From: CAG-177 sp964587915
GTDB lineage: Bacteria; Bacillota; Clostridia; Oscillospirales; Acutalibacteraceae
DNA length: 64,000 nucleotides
NCBI GenBank assembly: GCA_964587915.1
Contig: CAZPMK010000003.1
Coordinates: 1-64,000, forward strand
Direction of reading: 5' to 3'
The translations under genes were made by a program, and so were the position numbers. The notes below the pieces were generated by a model that did not search any database, was not told where the DNA came from, and saw nothing but the letters and a program-made list of their open reading frames with translations. Shown here in pieces: positions 33,463-41,200 of this stretch (position 1 is its first letter; each line of letters starts with the position of its first letter).

Positions 33463-34614
33463 TTATTTAATTTTCTTGATGAGCTTTGCCGCCGCAGAAG
33501 CAACAGCCGTAACGCCTGCCGCCGCTCCCGCAACAAGTGCGGCTTTTTCTTTACCGGAGCCGTCTGCATCCCAGATATATCTGAGCTTTGCACCGACACC
33601 TCTGCCGCACAAATCGGTATAATTCAAAAAGTATGTCAGCACATCCGAGGGGTCTGCCTGATTTATTTCAAACACTCTGACGCCTCTTGTATCATCTCCG
33701 TAGCAACGGAACGAAGCACATGAGGTTTGAATGAAATCCACGCCCTTGTATCTGCCCTCAAAGCAGTTCGTGTGGTCATGTCCCGTAACTATCGCCTTAA
33801 CTCCGCCGCATTCGAGTACGGCATCGAAAAGCCCCGCATCGTCCTCCAAAACGGCGGGAAGCTCGGTAAACCTGCCACCGCCGCAGCCTTCCTTAAAGCG
33901 GATATATTTACCGCTTGTCGTTTTAATTGCACCGTTTTCGTTCGAGCCGCATTCCTCGAAAAGCTCGAGCGTTGCGGGAATGGGAATGTGCAAAAACATG
34001 AGCGACGGAACCGGAACACCGCCGTTTTCGGCAGAAAGCCGTGCAGAGGTTCGCCTGAACCATTCCACAGTTTCGGGTTTGATGCGTTCGATGCATTTAT
34101 CCTGTGCCTTGTCGTACCAAGCACTGTCAAGCATCCAAATGTTGAAAAGCTGTTTTTCGTCTGCAGAATCATAGACGGGAATGTTGTATGTACCGCAGTC
34201 CGTTTCGGAACAATCCGTATTCATCGGCAAACAGCAGAAATAGCTTTTAAATATACTTGCCTGCTCCTCCTTGCTGACGAGATTACGGTCATCGTGATTT
34301 CCGAAAACCATGGCAAAGGGTATTCCCCTCTTTTGAAGCGGAGAAGCAATATTGTCTATCGACTCACGCATGACTTTAAGGGTTGCTTCCTTGCCCGAGG
34401 CAATTTGTCTGTTGCCGAAGCGTGCATCAAGCAGATGATTTCCGAGTATATTATCACCCGTAAACAGAACTAAGTCGGGCTTGACAGAATCATACGCATT
34501 GTCAAGCATTTTAACCATTGCGGGGCGGATATATTTCATATCCTGCGTATCGCTGACCTGCATTATAACGAGCTTGCCCGTTTGATTGAATTTTATCCGA
34601 TTTGGGTTATTCAT
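33463..34614 (-). CDS. calcineurin-like metallophosphoesterase (cytoplasmic or tail-anchored)
   Basis: A 383-residue phosphoesterase with VSDTQD, FTGDNILG, FGNHDDRN, FLHIPIP and TGHDHTN motifs supplying the two-metal site. There is no signal peptide; the last ~30 residues (AALVAGAAAGVTAVASAAA followed by lysines) form a hydrophobic tail with a positive end that could sit in the membrane. It is last of a four-gene unit (rRNA methylase, DAG kinase, zinc-ribbon membrane protein). It shares the overall plan of the exported enzyme at 11404. Confidence 0.8.
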   Translation of the reverse strand: MNNPNRIKFNQTGKLVIMQVSDTQDMKYIRPAMVKMLDNAYDSVKPDLVLFTGDNILGNHLLDARFGNRQIASGKEATLKVMRESIDNIASPLQKRGIPFAMVFGNHDDRNLVSKEEQASIFKSYFCCLPMNTDCSETDCGTYNIPVYDSADEKQLFNIWMLDSAWYDKAQDKCIERIKPETVEWFRRTSARLSAENGGVPVPSLMFLHIPIPATLELFEECGSNENGAIKTTSGKYIRFKEGCGGGRFTELPAVLEDDAGLFDAVLECGGVKAIVTGHDHTNCFEGRYKGVDFIQTSCASFRCYGDDTRGVRVFEINQADPSDVLTYFLNYTDLCGRGVGAKLRYIWDADGSGKEKAALVAGAAAGVTAVASAAAKLIKKIK

Positions 34615-34621
34615 ATGTTTC

Positions 34622-35131
34622 TCACTTAATTATTCTGTATTTTCCTATTATGGGAAGCTCTTTCGCCTGTCCCTTTACGGCATTGACTATGCCGAGGATA
34701 AAGAAAACAATTGATGCCACCGTGCCGATTGCCGTCGCTATCCAGCCGACAAAAGGAATAATCGCAAGCACGCTCGCCGCTATTTCAAGCAGGAACAGGA
34801 GCAAGCCCTGATTTGCATGGAATTTTGCGTAGGGAGAATTCGGAGCGGCAACAAGAGGAACGATAAAAAGTATTCCCAAATACGCCAACACCGCCATAAC
34901 CTTGTTGGAGGCAATGTCCTCCGGAGCGTAATCCGCCGTGGTGTTTGCCGTTTCTTTGAAAGCATTTACGGCATTGTCAATCTTGCCTTGGAAGCCGCCG
35001 TCATTGTTCTGAGTCGGCGGAGCCTGTGTTTCCGACTGAGCCTGAGTCTGCACCTGTGCCTTTTGACCGCAAACGGAGCAGAATTTTGCAGTTTCCTCAA
35101 GCTGAGCACCACATCCCGTGCAATACTTCAT
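34622..35131 (-). CDS. zinc-ribbon membrane protein (DUF4870-like)
   Basis: A 169-residue protein. An N-terminal zinc ribbon (Cys4, Cys7, Cys18, Cys21) is followed by a Gln/Ala/Pro-rich linker and, from about residue 78, three hydrophobic segments (MAVLAYLGILFIVPLV, LLLFLLEIAASVLAIIP, AIGTVASIVFFILGI). The membrane part looks like the DUF4870/YtjA-type small membrane domain. Function unknown; the ribbon is probably cytoplasmic. GGAGAGTGGACACAT precedes the ATG. Confidence 0.65.
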   Translation of the reverse strand: MKYCTGCGAQLEETAKFCSVCGQKAQVQTQAQSETQAPPTQNNDGGFQGKIDNAVNAFKETANTTADYAPEDIASNKVMAVLAYLGILFIVPLVAAPNSPYAKFHANQGLLLFLLEIAASVLAIIPFVGWIATAIGTVASIVFFILGIVNAVKGQAKELPIIGKYRIIK

Positions 35132-35146
35132 ATGTGTCCACTCTCC

Positions 35147-36094
35147 TTATTTTATTTCGCCTGCAGCAATACGCTTTTCTCTGTCCGCAAGGAAGGGTGA
35201 ACCTGCGGGAACAACATATACCATGCCCTTTTCGATAAGCTCAAAGGTGGCATCGGTAACATATTGAGTTTCGCCGTCAACATTTACTGCTGCGGGTTTT
35301 TCACTGTGAATTACCAGCTTTTTGCCTCTGCGGAAATCGGTGATATCCCAATCAAGATGCTCACCTCTCTTGTATTTGTTAAGAAGCGTTGCGAGCTTTA
35401 AGCGGCTGAGCTTACTTTCAACTATTACAAAATCCAAAAGCTGATCATCGGGATAGGCTTTCGGGGCAGCCATGAATCCGCCGCCGTACCAGCGTGAATT
35501 TCCGATAAAGCAGAAAAGGCAGTCCTTTTCAATTATTTCGCCATCATCAATCTGAATGGTGAAGCGGTTACGGAATTTTCTCATTAACGCATAGAAACAG
35601 CCTATGTAATACGCTCCTTCACCGGTTACGAGAGGGAATTTTTTGATGGTTCCCTGCATCGCACAAACCTCGGCATCCATACCCATGGAGCACTGATTTA
35701 TCGCTATTTCGTCTCCGCATTTGATAAGGTCAAATTCAACGGGAACGCCGTTTATGACATTTTCAAGCACAAGATATTCATCCTTGGTGCCGAAAAGACG
35801 AATGAAATCATTACCCGAGCCGAGCGGAATAACGGCAACCTGAACATTCTTAAAGCCGTACGCTCCGTTGACAACCTCATAGAGAGTGCCGTCACCGCCG
35901 CAAGCATAAAAGCGAAGCTCCTCGCCGCTTGCCGCACGCTGTTTGACAAATTCAATTCCGTCATTTTTCTTTTGAGTGATAAAAAGCTCGTATTCAAGCG
36001 AGAACTTTTTGCAGACCTCCTCAATTTTCGGCTTAATGAAATCGAGAGCTTTACCCTGTCCTGCCGCAGGATTGATAACAAATATGTGCTTCAT
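35147..36094 (-). CDS. diacylglycerol/lipid kinase (DgkB/YegS family)
   Basis: A 315-residue lipid kinase: VINPAAGQGKA, the ATP site CGGDGT, LGSGNDFIRLFG and the C-terminal double-stranded beta domain (MAAPKAYPDDQLLDFVIV, AVNVDGE). The family phosphorylates diacylglycerol released by lipoteichoic-acid synthesis, returning it to phospholipid production; the YegS/BmrU branch is an alternative. It lies 22 nt after the rRNA methylase and 15 nt before the zinc-ribbon gene. Confidence 0.88.
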   Translation of the reverse strand: MKHIFVINPAAGQGKALDFIKPKIEEVCKKFSLEYELFITQKKNDGIEFVKQRAASGEELRFYACGGDGTLYEVVNGAYGFKNVQVAVIPLGSGNDFIRLFGTKDEYLVLENVINGVPVEFDLIKCGDEIAINQCSMGMDAEVCAMQGTIKKFPLVTGEGAYYIGCFYALMRKFRNRFTIQIDDGEIIEKDCLFCFIGNSRWYGGGFMAAPKAYPDDQLLDFVIVESKLSRLKLATLLNKYKRGEHLDWDITDFRRGKKLVIHSEKPAAVNVDGETQYVTDATFELIEKGMVYVVPAGSPFLADREKRIAAGEIK

Positions 36095-36116
36095 AATAGC
36101 AACAACCCTTTCACAC

Positions 36117-37232
36117 TTATTTATAATACATAAACAACTGACATTTTATCATGCCGTTATACAGCTTTCTGCGTTTATCCGCTTTCCTGCCGAAAGCGGC
36201 TTCAAACTCCTCATCGGGACTGATTATGCTGTAAGACCAGCCGTGTCTTTTCTCAAATACCTTGCCCATCACTTTATACAGCTTTTCGCATTCGGTTATA
36301 TCGAGCAATCTTTCACCGTAGGGCGGATTACACACCAGAGTGCCCCTGTCCGTCTGCGGTGCAAAATCCGCAATATCTGCGGTTGAGAATTTAATCATGG
36401 AGCCGACGCCCGCTCTTTGGGCGTTTATTGATGCTATTTCGGCACTTTTGGGGTCGATATCCGAGCCGAACGCCTCAAAATCTCGGCATTCACGCACGAG
36501 ACTCTTTGCTCTGTCGCGTTCTTCCTCCCAAACATTTCTCGGAATCACACCGAATCTCTCAGCGGAAAAGCTGCGATTTACGCCGGGAGCGATATTCGCT
36601 GCCATCATCGCACCCTCAATGAGAATCGTTCCCGAGCCGCACATTGGGTCATAAAATTTATGATACGGTCTGAGATGTGACAGACTGCAAAGTGCCGCCG
36701 CCAAGGTTTCCTTTATGGGGGCATCGTTTGCATCGAGCCTGTAACCTCTTTTATGCAAGCCGTAGCCCGAGGTATCAATGAGCATGGACACCTTGTCCTT
36801 CATAATGGAAAACTGTATTTGATGCACGGGTCCGCTTTCCTCGAACCATTCGATGTGATATTTAGCTTTGAGCCGTTCAACGACGGCTTTTTTGATTATC
36901 GACTGACAGTCTCTTGTGCTGAAAAGAGCCGAGTTAATCGAGTATCCTTTGACGGGAAAGGCATCGTCCGAGCCTATCCACTTTTCCCATTCAAGAGAGC
37001 GAACACCCTGAAACAGCTCCTCAAAGCTCCTTGCTTCAAATGAGCCTACGAGTATCTGCACTCTCTCGGCAAATCTTGAACAGATATTTACTCTTGCGAG
37101 CATTTTTTCATCGCCGCTGAAAAGCACTCTGCCGTTCTCGGCGGTAACATTTTCAGCCTCAAAGTCTCTAAGCTCTGCCGCAATAAGCGATTCCATGCCG
37201 AGTAAGCACGGAATAACAAAATCAATTTTCAT
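36117..37232 (-). CDS. THUMP-domain 23S rRNA guanine-N2 methyltransferase (RlmL/YpsC-like)
   Basis: A 371-residue RNA methylase. An N-terminal ferredoxin-like plus THUMP region (about 1-160) is followed by the Rossmann methylase with DPMCGSGTILIEGAM (SAM loop), FGSDID and the catalytic NPPYGER. The layout is that of the N-terminal half of RlmL, which makes m2G2445 in 23S rRNA; in Firmicutes the enzyme is the single-domain YpsC type. Start at 37232, preceded by ATGGAGAGTTTT, is preferred to the longer frame from 37259 because that Met codon overlaps the ribosome site. Confidence 0.88.
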   Translation of the reverse strand: MKIDFVIPCLLGMESLIAAELRDFEAENVTAENGRVLFSGDEKMLARVNICSRFAERVQILVGSFEARSFEELFQGVRSLEWEKWIGSDDAFPVKGYSINSALFSTRDCQSIIKKAVVERLKAKYHIEWFEESGPVHQIQFSIMKDKVSMLIDTSGYGLHKRGYRLDANDAPIKETLAAALCSLSHLRPYHKFYDPMCGSGTILIEGAMMAANIAPGVNRSFSAERFGVIPRNVWEEERDRAKSLVRECRDFEAFGSDIDPKSAEIASINAQRAGVGSMIKFSTADIADFAPQTDRGTLVCNPPYGERLLDITECEKLYKVMGKVFEKRHGWSYSIISPDEEFEAAFGRKADKRRKLYNGMIKCQLFMYYK

Positions 37233-37271
37233 AAAACTCTCCATATTAAGGATTGTCATATCAAGAGTAAA

Positions 37272-37298
37272 GCGGGAACCGGAAATTTCGGTTCCCGC
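37272..37298 (-). terminator. stem-loop after hpf
   Basis: GCGGGAACCG (37272-37281) pairs perfectly with CGGTTCCCGC (37289-37298). On the minus strand TTTACTCTTG follows, so termination may be partial and allow read-through into the rRNA methylase operon, for which I see no separate promoter. Confidence 0.65.
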
Positions 37299-37331
37299 CG
37301 TTGACTAATCCGACTTTATAGGAAGCAACGC

Positions 37332-37862
37332 TCATTCAACCTCGGGAGTTATAAGCCCGTAGCCGCCGTCGTTGCGCCTGTAAACTACGCTGATATCGCC
37401 GTGCTCCTCATTAAGGAACACATAAAACTGGTGACCCACAAGATTCATCTGAAGAATTGCCTCATCAACCGATTCGGGTTTGAGAATGACGGTTTTTCTT
37501 CTTACAAGCTCAAAGGCTTCCTCCTCGGCAACGCTCTCCGCCTCATCCGAGAATGCATCAAAGCTGCCGCTTCTGAGCCTTTTCTCGATTCTTGTTTTGT
37601 TCTTGCGAATCTGCCTGACAAGCGTGTCAACGCACTTATCGAGAGCTTCGTTCATATTCTCGGCTCTCTCCTGCGCCCTGAAGACCATGCCGTTATTATT
37701 AACGGTGATCTCGACCGACTGCGATGACTTTTCAACAGTTACCGTTACCTTTGCCTCTGCATCAGGTCCGAAGAATCGCTCTATTTTGGCTAATTTCTTC
37801 TCGGCGTGTTCCCTGAAGGAGTCTCTCGGTGAGCATTTACGCCCTGTAATTGTGATTTTCAT
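37332..37862 (-). CDS. hpf: ribosome hibernation promoting factor, long form
   Basis: A 176-residue protein. The N-terminal ~100 residues form the YfiA/HPF domain that occupies the 30S decoding centre (starts MKITITGRKCSPRDSF, with ETVTVEK-type strands). The C-terminal domain from about 120 (RRKTVILKPESVDEAILQM, YRRNDGGYGLITP) is the dimerisation domain that joins two ribosomes into 100S particles. The frame runs up to 37928, but AAAGGAGATGACTAT marks the ATG at 37862. Confidence 0.94.
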   Translation of the reverse strand: MKITITGRKCSPRDSFREHAEKKLAKIERFFGPDAEAKVTVTVEKSSQSVEITVNNNGMVFRAQERAENMNEALDKCVDTLVRQIRKNKTRIEKRLRSGSFDAFSDEAESVAEEEAFELVRRKTVILKPESVDEAILQMNLVGHQFYVFLNEEHGDISVVYRRNDGGYGLITPEVE

Positions 37863-37908
37863 ATAGTCATCTCCTTTATTGCTTTTGAAGCTGTCTTGCT
37901 TCACCGTT

Positions 37909-37937
37909 ATTATAGCATATATAAACAAAAAAATAAA
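37909..37937 (-). promoter_or_regulatory. possible promoter of hpf
   Basis: Minus strand TATAAT (37914-37909) with a 17-nt spacer to a poor -35, TTTATT (37937-37932). The -10 is consensus and about 47 nt from the start codon. Confidence 0.5.
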
Positions 37938-37945
37938 GGGGTTTT

Positions 37946-37980
37946 CAAAAAATTTATTGTAAATGGCGAAATATTTACAA
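37946..37980 (-). terminator. AT-rich terminator after fumarase alpha
   Basis: TTGTAAAT (37957-37964) and ATTTACAA (37973-37980) pair perfectly, followed on the minus strand by AAATTTTTTG. The stem is AT-rich and abuts the stop codon; it also lies upstream of the hpf promoter. Confidence 0.5.
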
Positions 37981-38823
37981 TTAAATCACAATTTCCGCGT
38001 GTCTGGTGACGTGACAACCGACATTTACGGCAACAGGCAGTCCCGCAATATGGGTAGGCTTGACCTCGACGGCAACCGACAGTGCAGTTGTTTTACCGGA
38101 AAAGCCCTGCGGTCCTATATTCAATTTATTCACTTCTTCAAGCATATCCGCTTCAAGTCGGGCGTAAAATTCGTCCGGATTGTGCTCCTGAACATTCCTG
38201 CAAAGAGCCTGCTTTGCCAAAAGAGCACATTGCTCGAAATCTCCGCCTATTCCTACGCCGAGCACCATGGGAGGACAGGGATTGCTCCCCGCAAGTCTTG
38301 CCGTTTCAACTACAAAATCAATGATATCCTCTCTTGTTGCCGACGGTGTAAGCATCTTGATTCTGCTCATGTTTTCACTGCCGAAGCCCTTTGGAGCAAC
38401 AACGATGCGAAGCGAATCACCGGGCACTATTCTCGTATGCAAAACAGCAGGGGTATTGTCCCCCGTGTTCACCCGTCTGAGCGGGTCTGCAACCACGGAG
38501 CAACGCAAAAGCCCCTCGGTATATCCCTCGGCAACGCCCTCGTTCACCGCTTCTTCAAAAGAGCCGTTGGTAAAATGTATTTCCTGCCCGACCTCGGCAA
38601 AGACTACAGCCATTCCGGTATCCTGACACACGGGGATATCCCTCTCCCGCGCCGCCTCGATATTTTCCGTAAGAAGCTGCATAATGCGTTTGGGCAGAAC
38701 ACCCTCCTCGCACGAAGTGCATTCGGAAATTCTGTTTTCAAGCTCCTTGGGAAGCCGTTTGTTTGCATCAATGCAAAGTTTTTTTACAGCATTTTTAACC
38801 GTGATAAGACTTATCTCTCTCAT
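37981..38823 (-). CDS. class I fumarate hydratase alpha subunit (or tartrate dehydratase alpha), without beta
   Basis: A 280-residue [4Fe-4S] hydro-lyase N-terminal subunit. Three cluster cysteines are conserved: Cys66 (VCQDTG), Cys183 (GSNPCPPMVLGVGIGG) and Cys270 (NVGCHVTRHAE). The subunit normally works with a ~180-residue beta subunit encoded directly after it; here the stop is followed by a hairpin and hpf, and no beta gene is seen anywhere in the window. The start is uncertain: ATG at 38823 lacks a clear ribosome site, and an in-frame TTG at 38841 abuts the T-run of the previous terminator. Confidence 0.82.
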   Translation of the reverse strand: MREISLITVKNAVKKLCIDANKRLPKELENRISECTSCEEGVLPKRIMQLLTENIEAARERDIPVCQDTGMAVVFAEVGQEIHFTNGSFEEAVNEGVAEGYTEGLLRCSVVADPLRRVNTGDNTPAVLHTRIVPGDSLRIVVAPKGFGSENMSRIKMLTPSATREDIIDFVVETARLAGSNPCPPMVLGVGIGGDFEQCALLAKQALCRNVQEHNPDEFYARLEADMLEEVNKLNIGPQGFSGKTTALSVAVEVKPTHIAGLPVAVNVGCHVTRHAEIVI

Positions 38824-38840
38824 TTTGCACCATTTTCTCA

Positions 38841-38869
38841 AAAAGAAAACGGAGGCAATACGCCCCCGT
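38841..38869 (-). terminator. terminator after yabR
   Basis: Minus strand ACGGGGGC/GCCTCCGT arms (plus 38862-38869 and 38849-38856) with one mismatch and a 5-nt loop, then TTTCTTTTTG. It ends 18 nt before the fumarase start. Confidence 0.78.
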
Positions 38870-38874
38870 GTCTG

Positions 38875-39336
38875 TTATTTTTGACCTCTGCGGGAAAATC
38901 CGACACTGCCGCGTTTTGAATCTGTACGCTTGAGGTCGGTCATTTTTTCATCACTGACCTGCTTAAAGCGAGCCATCATATCTTCAAAAGACTGCTTTTC
39001 ACCCGTAGGCGCTGATTTTTGACCGTTCCACACCTGAGGCGAACGTCTTTCACCTCTCGGTCTTTGACCCCCGTTGCGGGTCTTTCTCTGTTCACCCGAC
39101 TGTTCATTGAGCTTCTTGATAGAGAGACTGATTTTGCCCTGAGGAGTTACGGAAATAACCTTCGCGGTAATCTCCTGCCCCACGGTCAAATGCTCTTTGA
39201 TATCCTTGACATAATTGGACGCAACCTCGGAAATATGAACCATTCCCGTTTTTCCGCCCTCAAGCTCTACAAAAGCTCCGAAATCGGTCAATCCGGTGAC
39301 CTTGCCGCTGACAACTGCGCCTTCTTCAATTTGCAT
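38875..39336 (-). CDS. yabR: S1 RNA-binding protein YabR
   Basis: A 153-residue protein with one S1 domain at residues 3-75 (GKVTGLTDFGAFVELEGG, GMVHISEVAS) and a basic, Arg/Gly/Ser-rich tail. This matches YabR/general stress protein 13, a ribosome-associated S1 protein encoded right after divIC in B. subtilis. Its place after the divIC gene here supports the name. A clear terminator follows 6 nt after the stop. Confidence 0.87.
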   Translation of the reverse strand: MQIEEGAVVSGKVTGLTDFGAFVELEGGKTGMVHISEVASNYVKDIKEHLTVGQEITAKVISVTPQGKISLSIKKLNEQSGEQRKTRNGGQRPRGERRSPQVWNGQKSAPTGEKQSFEDMMARFKQVSDEKMTDLKRTDSKRGSVGFSRRGQK

Positions 39337-39394
39337 AAACTAAGCTTTTTCCTTCCGTGTGTTAATATATCAAAACCGATTTGAGAACCGGCTT

Positions 39395-39691
39395 TTATGA
39401 CACCTCTGAGTCAAAATAAACTCTTTCTTCGGGCTTGGCATAACCGTACTGTTCTCTTGCAATGCGTTCGATATATTCGGCGACGCCGCTGTTTCCTATA
39501 TACGCCTCGAGATCGGCATTTTCATCAAGCTGAAGATTATATTGTGACATAAGCTCGGCATTTACCCGCTTTTGAGCAGACACCTTAACACCGAGACTGA
39601 TAAGCGTTGTTACGAAAAAGCATAAAAGAGCAAAAATGAAGGCACAAACTATCACGCTGTGTTTGCGGGTTCCGTTTTTAACAGCAGACAT
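39395..39691 (-). CDS. divIC: septum formation initiator, DivIC/FtsB-like
   Basis: A 98-residue single-pass division protein: short basic cytoplasmic start, a transmembrane helix at about 13-33 (VIVCAFIFALLCFFVTTLI), then a coiled coil (KRVNAELMSQYNLQLDENADLEAYI) and the conserved IERIAREQYGYAKPEERVYF tail typical of DivIC. It joins FtsL and DivIB in the divisome. A longer frame begins at 39727; the ATG at 39691 after AAAGGATTAGATACT is preferred and lies 5 nt after the yabQ stop. Confidence 0.88.
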   Translation of the reverse strand: MSAVKNGTRKHSVIVCAFIFALLCFFVTTLISLGVKVSAQKRVNAELMSQYNLQLDENADLEAYIGNSGVAEYIERIAREQYGYAKPEERVYFDSEVS

Positions 39692-39696
39692 AGTAT

Positions 39697-40224
39697 CTAA
39701 TCCTTTCGATTTTTGAAAAGAAAACAATTCTTGTAATAACCTAATACATTATACACTATACCTCTATGCTTTTGCAAGATAAATTTTGCATTTTTATTAC
39801 TTTTTTGAGAGATTTTTTTCATATGAGCCGTCTTTTCTCTCACTTTTCTTCGGATTTTTCTTTTCAAACGCACGAACGGCGAAAATACCGCAGAAAATAT
39901 ACGGCGAACACGGCGTACAACAGAGGATGTAATCTTTATTGCAACAGCTCCGAACGATATATAATAAATCAACCAGCCGAGAACTTCACCGAAAACGGTA
40001 AAGGCTCTGAGTCTGCCCGAATCAAACGCCATAAAAAAGCAAAAATTAAAAAAGGTGCAAAAGCAAAAATACAGTATATCCGTTACGGGAACAAGCACGG
40101 CGGAATTTGAGAGTATAAGCCGCACCGTGCGGAAAGCGTCGTACAGTATTCCCAAAAGAAAGCCGAAGCCGAGTGAAAGCAGGAAAAGCCGAGTTTGCTC
40201 CGTTATCCCCTGTATGTATATCAT
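39697..40224 (-). CDS. yabQ: spore cortex biosynthesis protein YabQ
   Basis: A 175-residue membrane protein with about four helices in the first 110 residues (LFLLSLGFGFLLGILYDAFRT is the YabQ opening) and a long basic C-terminal tail (RRVRRIFSAVF, KIRRKVREKTAHMKK). YabQ is produced in the mother cell and is needed for spore cortex. It overlaps yabP by 4 nt (ATGA). A strong marker that the organism sporulates or descends from sporulators. Confidence 0.9.
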   Translation of the reverse strand: MIYIQGITEQTRLFLLSLGFGFLLGILYDAFRTVRLILSNSAVLVPVTDILYFCFCTFFNFCFFMAFDSGRLRAFTVFGEVLGWLIYYISFGAVAIKITSSVVRRVRRIFSAVFSPFVRLKRKIRRKVREKTAHMKKISQKSNKNAKFILQKHRGIVYNVLGYYKNCFLFKNRKD

Positions 40225-40502
40225 CTGAAAACTCTGCTGAAAAAGCCGCCGTTTTTAACGGTTTCTTCGGAATATATCAGAGCCGATATGCTCCCCTCAA
40301 CGGTAAGCTCGCCGACCTCAACGCTGAGTCTGTTTATGTGAAGATCTCTGCCTCTTATCGTAAGCTCCCCCAAATCGGTAAAAATCACCACGGTTTCTTC
40401 GTCAAAGCTGTCAACATCCGAAACACCGGAAACGGTCAAAAGTCTCCTGTCCTCAAGGACAAGATTGTGCGGCATGGCGGGCATATTTTTTTCATCAGGC
40501 AT
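40221..40502 (-). CDS. yabP: sporulation protein YabP
   Basis: A 93-residue protein of the YabP/YqfC family (HNLVLEDRRLLTVSGVSDVDSFDEETVVIFTD divided over two strands; GELTIRGRDLHINRLSVEVGEL). Such proteins act in spore morphogenesis; YabP is made in the mother cell. The ribosome site GGGAGG is base-paired inside a long hairpin that ends just before the start codon, so translation or transcription into yabP may be controlled there. Confidence 0.9.
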   Translation of the reverse strand: MPDEKNMPAMPHNLVLEDRRLLTVSGVSDVDSFDEETVVIFTDLGELTIRGRDLHINRLSVEVGELTVEGSISALIYSEETVKNGGFFSRVFR

Positions 40503-40509
40503 AAAATAA

Positions 40510-40552
40510 ACCTCCCGTTTTATTATTCGATAAATAATATGCTTCGGGAGGT
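40510..40552 (-). promoter_or_regulatory. hairpin enclosing the yabP ribosome-binding site
   Basis: Plus-strand ACCTCCCG (40510-40517) pairs with CGGGAGGT (40545-40552), and inside it TATTATT (40521-40527) pairs with AATAATA (40533-40539). On the minus strand the 3' arm is the GGGAGG Shine-Dalgarno and is followed by TTTATTTT-ATG, so the structure could act as an SD-masking stem or as an attenuating terminator. Confidence 0.65.
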
Positions 40553-40575
40553 GTGTTTATTCGTATTCTGCGGTA

Positions 40576-40815
40576 TCACAGCTGGCGGAACATAAGTGCC
40601 GCACTTTCTTTTGTCGCGTGCTCGCTGACATTAAGGACTTCAAATTTGCTCGTATTTGAGCCGAACGTAAGCTCGATAATGTCACCCACCTTCACATCAT
40701 ATGATGCTCTTGCAGGTTTTCCGTTGACGCTGACGTGCTTTGCATCGCAAGCCTCATTTGCAACGGTACGCCTTTTTATAATCCGTGATACTTTAAGATA
40801 CTTGTCAAGTCTCAT
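40576..40815 (-). CDS. rqcP: S4-domain RNA-binding protein RqcP (YabO)
   Basis: A 79-residue S4 domain (MRLDKYLKVSRIIKRRTVA, VSVNGKPARASYDVKVGD) of the Hsp15/YabO type. In B. subtilis it is RqcP, which works with RqcH to add alanine tails to nascent chains on stalled 50S subunits. The yabO position before yabP is conserved. A GTG at 40824 overlaps the AGGTG site, so the ATG at 40815 is used. Confidence 0.9.
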   Translation of the reverse strand: MRLDKYLKVSRIIKRRTVANEACDAKHVSVNGKPARASYDVKVGDIIELTFGSNTSKFEVLNVSEHATKESAALMFRQL

Positions 40816-40825
40816 GCTTTTCACC

Positions 40826-40855
40826 TAAAAATCGAGGGACTGTCAAAGCAGTCCC
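40826..40855 (-). terminator. terminator after hup
   Basis: GGGACTG (40836-40842) and CAGTCCC (40849-40855) pair perfectly; the minus strand continues TCGATTTTTAGG. It separates the abundant HU transcript from rqcP. Confidence 0.78.
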
Positions 40856-40867
40856 CCATAAGTTTAA

Positions 40868-41143
40868 TTATTCGGCAACCTTTGCCTTGAGAGCGGAACC
40901 TGCCTTGAAAGCGGGAACCTTGGTTGCGGGAACGGAAATAACTTCGCCTGTTCTGGGATTGCGAGCCTGCTTCTCTGCACGCTCACGAACCTCGAAAGTA
41001 CCGAAACCGACGAGCTGAACCTTTTCACCGTCTGCAAGAGCATCTGCTACTGCTGCAAAAACAGCGTTAACTGCCTTCTCGGCACACTTCTTCTCAATGC
41101 CCTCGTTCTTTGCGATTGCGTTTACAAGATCTGACTTGTTCAT
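40868..41143 (-). CDS. hup: DNA-binding protein HU
   Basis: A 91-residue nucleoid protein beginning MNKSDLVNAIAKN, with the GFGTFEVRERAEKQARNP segment and the flexible DNA-clamping arm RNPRTGEVISVPATKVPAF. It is placed between mazG and the yabO-yabP genes; in Bacillus this position is empty, but Clostridia often have HU here. TTGGAGTAAATCAA precedes the ATG, and a terminator follows. Confidence 0.96.
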   Translation of the reverse strand: MNKSDLVNAIAKNEGIEKKCAEKAVNAVFAAVADALADGEKVQLVGFGTFEVRERAEKQARNPRTGEVISVPATKVPAFKAGSALKAKVAE

Positions 41144-41200
41144 TTGATTTACTCCAATCTTTTAATTTCTATTTATAAATACGCAAGGTATTCATATTCT

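Noticed and set aside
37963..38919. 318-codon plus-strand frame
   Set aside because: Antisense to the fumarase alpha gene with all three cluster cysteines conserved on the minus strand; also runs across two terminators.
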